Origin: Diplolepis rosae
Taxonomy: Eukaryota; Arthropoda; Insecta; Hymenoptera; Diplolepididae
Direction: 5' to 3'
NCBI GenBank assembly: GCA_030998225.1
Contig: JAPYXD010000716.1
Coordinates: 2,480,001-2,544,000, forward strand
Length of the DNA: 64,000 nucleotides
Each line of letters opens with the position of its first letter. Position 1 is the first letter of the stretch. Below are positions 57,239-64,000 of the stretch, piece by piece. Below the pieces are notes generated by a model that was not told where the DNA came from, did not search any database, and saw only the letters and a program-made list of their open reading frames with translations. Position numbers and translations under genes: made by a program.

Positions 57239-57930
57239 GCAGGACGGAGCAGCGGCTCATTACAGGATACAATCCACTCCCTTCGAGCAAAAAATGCAGA
57301 GAACCACGGCTTAGTACGGAATTTGTAAAAGAATTGAGTGTAATATGCACCCTTGTTTTTCCCAATATCTTTGAAGTAAGAGTCGCAACTTTGGTGAAAG
57401 GTTTGTTTTAATGCGGCAGTAAAGTCAGAAGGTGGCAAGGGGATGTTCAATAGTTCAGCTTCTAGAGCTGCCGATTTGGCTTCTCTATCCGCTTCTTCAT
57501 TGCCCGAGACACCGATATGACCAGGAATCCATGCCAGAACTACTGGTCGTTGTAATTTATGAAGAACAAACGGACGGTTTCTTATGAGAAAAATAAGATA
57601 AGAAGTAGAGGATTTAAAATCGGATGAGTTAACGCTCTGCAGGACACTTTGCGAATCGGTGAAAATAACTGCGTCTATCCATTGACCCTCCCCTCTAATC
57701 ATAGAATCCAAGGTAAAAAGTATAGCGATGGCCTCAATAGAGAAAATCGAGGCGTGATTGGCAATTTTATGCCTTATGAAATGTCCCTTCGAGGGGCATA
57801 TTGAAGCGCAGCCCGCCGCTCCATCGGTTTTGGAGCCATCTGTGAAGAATAAAGAGTGATCAGGAAACTGTTGAGAGGCTAAATCTTTGAATAAGAGATC
57901 AGGATTAGGACTGTTTTGGATTATTTTCCC
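57145..57930 (-). pseudogene. LINE RNase H domain
   Basis: Read on the minus strand: FFTDGSKTDGAAG (first Asp), IFSIEAIAILF (Glu), VIFTDSQSVLQSVN (second Asp) and LAWIPGHIGVSGNEEADREA (last Asp), which are the four acidic residues of RNase H. The domain is out of frame with the reverse transcriptase. The change occurs near 57975, where the frame ending TRPRSTLRLGK gives way to FENHLYSPKINFEIGK. Confidence 0.85.
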
Positions 57931-59678
57931 AATCTCAAAGTTGATCTTGGGCGAGTAAAGGTGATTTTCGAAAGGAAAATCGTAAAATGGATGCGTAGGG
58001 AACTTTTTAATTTGGTGCTTAAGGTCCTTGACGTGGACGAATGCGAAAGGAGGTACTTTCTGGCCAGGAATGAGAATCTCTTCTTCAGTGGCGGCTCACA
58101 GCATTCCGCCATCATGACGTTAATTGGCGTGCTATTTCTATAGCCTAAGGCCAGTCTCAGAGCTCTATTGCGAACCTTTTCTATCTTATTAAACGCTTTA
58201 TGTGACTGAAAAGAAAAAATATGAGAACCGTATTCAATCACACTTCTAATGATTGATCTATTAATTGTGAGTAGAATGGTCGGGTCTGCTCCCCACCATG
58301 TTCCTCTCAGCACCTTGATAACATTTAAAATTTTTCTAATTCTATTACAGATGTACATAAAATGGTCTTCGAATGTGAATTTTTCGTTTAATAGCATACC
58401 TAAAAATTTAACAGATCGAGAAGTATCAATGGTTGAGTCGCCAATTGAAAGCGTCAGATTACTGGAATCCTCATTCCTACGCGAAAAGAGGAGCAGCCTG
58501 GTCTTCTCCGGACAGATCTCAAGTCCTCTCCGATTGAGGAAGGGGACCATCTCATCAAGGCACCTCTGGAGGGCATTTCTACAAATTTCGGGGGTAGCTG
58601 ATCTGCAAAGAAGCGCAATATCGTCCGCAAATTCGGTGATAACACAATTATTTGGGACAAAAGACTGTAGCCTTCGAGTATAGACTGCGTACATAATTGG
58701 ACTCAGAATACAACCCTGGGGGAGACCCACCAAGTTAACCCTGGGTCCAATCAGCTCTCCGTTAATTTTAAAATATATGTTTTTGGAAAAATTGGTATTG
58801 TAGATAAATTTTGCGATTTGCCAGGGTATCCCCAGCTCTCTGAGGTCCTCGATTAAGATCTGTGGAATGACACTTGGAAACGCCCCCTTCAGATCTAGGA
58901 ATAAACCTGCGGTGATGTTAGATTTGAAAACTGACCAATTCATATTCTTCAGAACATATCTATGAGATGTGAAATTAGCAATTGGGGTTGTGATTCCAAG
59001 GCAAACGAGCACTAGAAGGTGGTCGCTGCCCATGGAGTCCTTCCAGGTGTTCCAATAAGCTAGGGAGAAGAGGTTAGCGGAAACAAATGAAAGGTCCAGA
59101 GCCGAGGAGAGATTATCTGGGTGGTTTATATAGGTGGATGAGCCATTATTGAGACAAATCAGATTAGTGTTGTCTATCGCCTGGCAGAGTTCGTCTCCAT
59201 TTAGACAGATTCGCGGGCTGCCCCATGATATATGATGACAATTGAAGTCTCCGCCAACGAATACCGCCTGAGCTTTAATATCGCTGATGGAACCTAAAAG
59301 TCGAGTCCAGGTGGCTGATCCAATTATGTTCGCCGCTGCGGGCACTCTGTAGATGGAAACAATTAGAAGCTCGCCTATACTGGATTTGATGGTGATAGCT
59401 TGAGTTTCAAGACTATTTTCGATGTTTAAGATGGTGTTAATTTCAGAGAAAACAATTCCCTTCCTCAAGGCCATGGCCAAGCCACCACCCTTATTACAGG
59501 TCCTGTCCGCTCTGATGACGTTAAAATTGTCCATTTTGAAGAAGATGTCCTTCTTAAGGAACGTTTCGCATAGTATTAAAATGTCAAAATCATTAGAGAT
59601 GCTTTGGAGTTCATTTTTCTTATTACGAACCCCACGAGAATTCCATTGTAAAATTCTAAGACCTCTATCTCTGGCCAT
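57921..59678 (-). pseudogene. LINE ORF2: endonuclease and partial reverse transcriptase
   Basis: 585 codons. The APE-type endonuclease motifs are present in order: ILQWNSRG (Asn), LCETFL (Glu), VGGDFNCHH (Asp) and GSDHLLV (Asp/His). At about residue 254 the protein goes from NWSVFKSNITAG straight into FLDLKGAFPSV, the first aspartate block of the reverse transcriptase, so the fingers region is deleted in frame. The catalytic TEFADDIALLC box is intact, followed by the thumb region with GMLLNEKFTFEDH. It cannot make a full enzyme. Confidence 0.9.
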
Positions 59679-61690
59679 CGCGATCTGGTATCAATGCGGA
59701 TGAAAGAGAGTTAACACAGTTATTGAGAGTACTCAGGAGGTCTCTACTTTCGATTTCGTTAGGTGTAGTACCTTTTGAGATGGAAGATATAAGGTTCGTG
59801 AGTAAATTCATGAGTAGTCCGATTATAGTAATTGGACTAGAGAGATCAGACGGGGAAGCAGAGTTTGAGTAGGATAGCTTTTCCTCTTCTTCCAACGGAG
59901 GATATGAAGGTGCCTGTCCAGTAGCTGGCTTGTTAAGAGCGAAACCCCTAGGCAGATAGCTAGGTATCCTCCCATTGTTGAGTAATGAGTAATAACTGGA
60001 AAGGTCTATTTGTCGTGGTTTTTTTTGGCTGAAAGAACCGTTTGAGTTTGCAACTGATGTGGTTTGATATTTAATAGGTTTAGGCGTCGCAGAGCTGCGA
60101 GGATTTTTCAATGCCTCTACGTAAGTTTGTGAGTCTGAGGAGTTGGTTGCACCAGGTGCTGGAACTTCTGCAAATTCAGGAAAGTTCGAAAATTTAAAGG
60201 CTGGCGGCTGGGAGTTAGGGTTAGGAGGATATTTATTTTTTTGGTTTTTTGGGGGTCTTAAGAAGGACTTTGCCTCAGCAAAGGTCACCCTGTTTCGAGT
60301 GGCATAAGCACGAAGCTCCTTCTGGAATCCGAGTTCAGGACAGTCTTTTGAATTTGGTAAGTGAGGTCCTCCGCAATTAGCACATTTGGGAGAACTATTT
60401 TCATTAGGGCAGGGATTTTCTTCTTTATGGTCTGCTAAGCCACCACATTGCTTGCATCGAGTTTTTGAACGGCAATTGACACTGATATGGCCATATCACA
60501 GACAATTATGACACATTCTAGGTTGTGGAACGTAGTCTTTGACTACCTTAGACACCCCAAAGAGAGAGATTTTGTCCGGGCGGTCTTGACCATGAAAAGT
60601 GATCAAGATGGTAGAAGAAGACTCAACCCTATTTGATTTCGTATCCTTATCGAAAAATCGCTTGTTTAACCTCCTGACATTCATGACAGAAATTTTGCCT
60701 CTTAGGCAACCCAGGACTTCCAAATTTTCCAACAATTCGTGGTCCGATACATCTAGGGGAACATCTCTAATGACCCCTTGGCTCGAGATGAAGCTTAGGG
60801 GGACGAAAGCCGAGAGGCCACTGCTAGTAAGAAAAGAGTGATCGTCCAACAGCTTGTTGGCCTCCTTGGCTGATCTGAGGAATACAGCAAGCTTGCCAGC
60901 GCCACTTCTTCTGACATCACAAATTGCTTTGTTATATTTTCTATTAAGAACGCGGCCCAGAGATACAGGATGTACACGGAAAACGAACTCGGCAGTTTGC
61001 TCGCTCCCGACTGTGGCGTCACACTCCCAGAGTGTGCGTACATCTAACTGCCAAACTTTGGCGATCGCGCGCCCAAAGCTAGCGGCAGAAATTCTTCCAA
61101 ACTGAAACAAGCCTGAAACAAGCTTGTTTCAGTTTGGAAGAATTTCTGCCGCTAGCTTTGGGCGCGCGATCGCCAAAGTTTGGCAGTTAGATGTACGCAC
61201 ACTCTGGGAGTGTGACGCCACAGTCGGGAGCGAGCAAACTGCCGAGTTCGTTTTCCGTGTAAGTCATCATTACCTTTATCGGAATCTCTGATTCGTTGGA
61301 CGAAGATCTTTGCAATTCCCACATGGGTTTTGGTGAATCTGTTTTGATTTTGGGGGTGAAAAGTACTGCTCGCTATACTTACAGGACATGGTAACTGAGG
61401 TGAGCCCTGGGATTTTGCCGTCTGAGATTGTTCGCTGTTAGCAAGCTTGTCCTTGGTATTGATGTCCTGAGACTCAGCTTCCATGGAGACGGGGACTGTT
61501 TCAAGTAGAAAAGGTTGAAATTCAGGCTTTTCAATGTCCTCTGAGGATTTGAATCGCAGCCTTTCATGAGCTTTGTACCTCTTGGCGAGGGACTGAGACT
61601 GGGAAATGACTTCCTCTGATTCCAGTCCGTGTTTGCTTGCTCCCTGTGAATGGAGGGAAAGCAAACCATTCACTGCGTCATTTGGATGGG
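59665..61690 (-). pseudogene. LINE ORF1 (gag-like, zinc knuckles), rearranged
   Basis: The N-terminal part is at about 61810-61263 (NGLLSLHSQGASKHGLESEE). After an inverted duplication (61113-61262) the frame resumes at 61110 (MFQFGRISAASFGRAIAKVW). Zinc knuckles lie at 60520-60350: CHNCL, then a stop codon in the middle of the first knuckle at 60496-60498, YGHISVNC, then CKQCGGLADHKEENPC and CANCGGPHLPNSKDC. The C-terminal part is Ser/Pro-rich and overlaps the ORF2 start. The stop inside the knuckle is a single-base type change (TGA). Confidence 0.8.
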
Positions 61691-62154
61691 TGCTGGTTGA
61701 GAGAGGAAGCTCAGGAGAGTTCTCTCTCGAGTTGGTCAGATGGACTTTGGATGTTTTATTATTTTTAACTTGTTCTCCGCGATTAAAAACCGCTGATCAC
61801 TCTTCAACACTTTATCGTCACAGCTTTAGAAAAATCGTCGAAACATTCGCAGTTTCACAAACATCGAAATTTTTCTACATGACAGACATCAAAACTGAAA
61901 GCACGGCGCAGGTCGCGGAAAGTGAGTGGGAACCCCTCTTGCGAACGCCTTAACGCGAATACTCGGTTTTATTAGCGCGAATCGAATGTATCTAATAGTT
62001 AAAATATTCCTCAACTACTTTTTATGGTCGAATTCAAAGAATTGTTAACGCGTTAGTATACATACAAAAAGTAGTCACAGCGACTAAATACAAATATCAA
62101 TGGTGACTGAAAATATCCCATTAAGGCCATAATTAATTCCTTGAAACTTTATAG

Positions 62155-63025
62155 AATTCTCATCATCACATCTGCAAAGTAAAATGAAACATGGAATGTC
62201 TGTGGAGGAAGATATACGAACATTTTTAGGTTCTGTAAGAATTCATGATGCCCAAGCATGCACTGCAACTACAATTTCCAAAAATATGTTTTTGTGTACG
62301 GATTATTGTACACGTTATATTCGTGATGACGATGGCGATAACTACAGAGGAATTCACGTTCACCCTATAGATGATTGTGCGAGAGGGCTACACGGCTATC
62401 CGGTTATACACACATTTTTTTTTTTGAGGAAGGAAGAAATGCTTTATGCACCGTCAAGGGAACTCCGTGCCCCCCTGGCATGTGGGACTCTGCTGCTCGC
62501 GCAGCCCTACCCACTAAAACTCCCTCCCTGTCTCTAGGCCGTGGAATCCCACCCCGGAACCGCCGTTAGGCATTACTTCAAGGTGGGGGCCATCTTGAGG
62601 CGATGTTAACCTCTCCTCCGTGCTTCTTCGTCTATTTTCCTGGACTTGCACCTCCAGATCTCTTCTCCATGGCGGCCCTCCTAAGGCTTCCTGTTGGGGG
62701 CTGCCTCCCGAAAGGCGGCACAGCGCATAGTCCCCGGTATATGATCATTCTGGGGCTTTTCTTCCATTGCGGTACAGAGGTAGCACCGCGGTTGCCTTGT
62801 GCAGGACCCCGCACCTACTTCGGTCTGGTCCACGACAGTCCACTGCTATGTGGCCAAAGCCAAGGCAGCGATAGCACCGGTTAATCTCCTTCTTCCTGCG
62901 AACCCTGCATGATACCCACCCAATATTATTAACATGGAGGGATAGCAACTAACAATTCGAAGCACGTGCAAAAAACTGGATGGAAAAATATGAAATAAGA
63001 ATCGTTGTGGTGGGTATATCTCAAT
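62155..63025 (+). pseudogene. Serine protease homologue E, disrupted copy of the gene D first exon
   Basis: The exon starts at an ACTTTATAG acceptor (62155) and closely follows gene D: SVEEDIRTFLGSVRIHDAQA, TISKNMFLCTDYCTRYI, GLHGYPVIH. At about 62413 it is broken by a retroposon piece, and about 105 bp of the D exon, coding for the Ser/Glu-rich loop, are missing. It resumes at CACGTGCAAAAAACTGG (KNWMEKYEIRIVVV) and keeps the GTGGGT donor near 63010. No later exons follow. Its orientation is opposite to gene D. Confidence 0.8.
62414..62957 (-). mobile_element. Truncated non-LTR retroposon in gene E
   Basis: On the plus strand the insert starts with a T-run (62414-62426), the mark of a minus-strand insertion with a poly(A) tail. 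At the other end, on the minus strand, it encodes CYRCLGFGHIAVDCRGPDRS, a gag CCHC zinc knuckle typical of R1/Jockey-type LINEs. The knuckle is joined almost directly to the 3' end, so most of the element, including all of ORF2, is missing. Confidence 0.75.
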
Positions 63026-63094
63026 CCATTGATATTCTATAAAGTTTGAAGGAATTAATTATGATATAGCAATCAATGATTAAAGGACAAAAAA

Positions 63095-63431
63095 GTTTGT
63101 CATAAAATAATCAATCAAGCAATCTGCATTCCCTTGTAGAAAAAAATAATTGGACCCGATTGGGACCGATTGATCCGATTGACCCCATTTCAAAAACATC
63201 ATTGAAACCGATTTATTAATCGGATTCAAAATGATCTCGCCTGATTGAATCCGATTAATAAATCGATTTCAATGATATGTTTGAAATGGGGTCAATCGGT
63301 CCCAATCGGGTCCAATTATTTTTTTTTACAAGGGTTAACATGACAGATCTTGCTAGATTACAAAAAAAATTACATGGGCCAAAGAAATATTGATTACTTG
63401 GTTACGTAGCCCACCTAGGACATGGCCTTAA
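63095..63431. repeat. Inverted partial copy of the 54524-54960 MITE
   Basis: AATAATCAATCAAGCAAT, ACATGACAGATCTTGCTAGA and CCCACCTAGGACATGGCC-TTAA are the inverse of segments at 54530-54955. The palindromic MITE at 63140-63337 splits it. Confidence 0.65.
63140..63337. mobile_element. Palindromic MITE (CCCTTGTA...GGACCCGATTGGGACC)
   Basis: AATTGGACCCGATTGGGACC near 63149 is mirrored by GGTCCCAATCGGGTCCAATT near 63297-63318. CCCTTGTA at the left outer end pairs with TACAAGGG at the right. The arms run almost to the middle. It interrupts sequence that is continuous at 54890-54940, in inverse orientation. Confidence 0.75.
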
Positions 63432-63770
63432 AGCCATAGGACTACCTGATCACATGACTAGATTCCTACTTTACCGGCATTTCAGTTAATGTGACCCTTT
63501 TTTTATATGAAATAAGATAGGTAACTGAAAATTTGTAGGATTATATAAAATTCACTAACATAGATCTTTTTGGTCATAAATTTTGGTATTTATGTTAAAA
63601 GTTAGCTTTGAAAAACAGCAATTTTATAATTATAGACATTTATGAGCAGACAGGTCTGTCTCAAATTTTAATCTTGTTATCTCATTTCTATCAAAAAGTG
63701 GGTTACACAAATTAAAAATGCTGGTAAGGTAAGAATCTAGTCGCGTGGTCCGGTTGGTCTATAGCCTTAA
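63428..63770. mobile_element. TTAA-flanked MITE (GGCCATRGATC family), complete
   Basis: TTAA-AGCCATAGGACTACCTGATC at 63428 is mirrored by CGTGGTCCGGTTGGTCTATAGCC-TTAA ending at 63770. It shares its left TTAA with the element before it and its right TTAA with the one after it. Confidence 0.7.
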
Positions 63771-64000
63771 GGGGGTAGACCTGTGTGTCACTTTCGAGAA
63801 ATCGATCTTTTTTTATTGCTTGTTTCTAATCTAAAACATGTTAAAAAGACTTTTCTAAAAGGGTTTGTTCGAAACCAGCTTAGTTTTTGAGCTGCAGGAC
63901 CTAAAGGCTCCTGCGGTCGGTTGATCAAAACAATGATTCATCCCGTTTTCAAACTTTGAGCTCGTTTTTCTCAAAACCGTGTTTTTCAAGTTGGTCTGCA
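63767..64000. mobile_element. Left end of another TTAA-type element, runs out of window
   Basis: TTAAGGGGGTAGACCTGTGTG at 63767 has the form of a new TTAA element. The right end is not in the window, so this is tentative. Confidence 0.35.

Larger units (their letters stand above)
57239..61955 (-). mobile_element. I-like non-LTR retrotransposon (gag, EN, deleted RT, RNase H)
   Basis: On the minus strand the order is ORF1 (about 61900 to 59665) and ORF2 with endonuclease, reverse transcriptase and RNase H (59678 to 57145). ORF1 and ORF2 overlap by 14 bases (ATGGCCAGAGATAG). RNase H after the reverse transcriptase points to the I group of LINEs. It lies inside a mariner. It is inactive: the ORF1 zinc-knuckle region has a stop, ORF1 carries an inverted duplication, ORF2 lacks the front of the reverse transcriptase, and a frameshift precedes RNase H. 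I saw no poly(A) tail at the 3' junction. Confidence 0.85.

Noticed and set aside
1..64000. CRISPR array, bacterial operon or prophage
   Set aside because: Genes are spliced, with insect orthologues; the tandem array has no spacers.

Overview
The window is AT-rich animal DNA and almost certainly insect. It holds spliced genes with clear insect orthologues (Prdm13, mitochondrial ATP synthase delta, MTF-1) and a dense load of mariner, hAT and TTAA-flanked repeats and non-LTR elements. The lineage-specific tandem family of secreted serine-protease homologues and the kinds of mariner element present would suit a hymenopteran, perhaps a parasitoid, but nothing in the sequence proves that.

Layout. 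1-2908: 3' part of a Prdm13-type PR-domain zinc-finger gene (+), with one GC-AG intron. 3000-6885: intergenic, mostly nested foldback, hAT and TTAA elements. 6896-7856: ATPsyn-delta (+), three exons. 8834-13565: metal-responsive transcription factor MTF-1 (-), five exons, tail-to-tail with ATPsyn-delta. 13566-25000: gene-free. It contains a 178-bp tandem duplication, a 3.35-kb inverted repeat with 1,365-bp arms that appear identical, a 1.1-kb terminal-inverted-repeat element, a palindromic foldback element and two dead mariner copies.

25055-63030: a cluster of five related genes or fragments with a trypsin-like (S1) fold whose catalytic residues are largely replaced. Two are on the + strand (A 25055-29556, B 34738-43299), two on the - strand (C 45853-47069, D 51828-55650) and one is a disrupted + strand copy (E 62155-63025). 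A and B share a 58-nt signal-peptide exon and matching introns. C and D lack a visible signal exon but start at the same splice phase. Their introns and spacers are filled with transposons: an internally deleted mariner, a 138-bp tandem array inside a larger inverted-repeat element, a hAT element with a perfect 8-bp target duplication, a long-inverted-repeat transposon carrying a transposase relic, and a nearly full I-like LINE that landed in a mariner.

The three single-copy genes are ordinary housekeeping or regulatory genes: neural transcription factor, respiratory ATP synthase, metal sensing. The unusual biology is the cluster of secreted pseudoproteases and the palindrome-rich repeat landscape around it. 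All exon limits come from reading splice sites and phases by eye; no transcripts or database searches were available.
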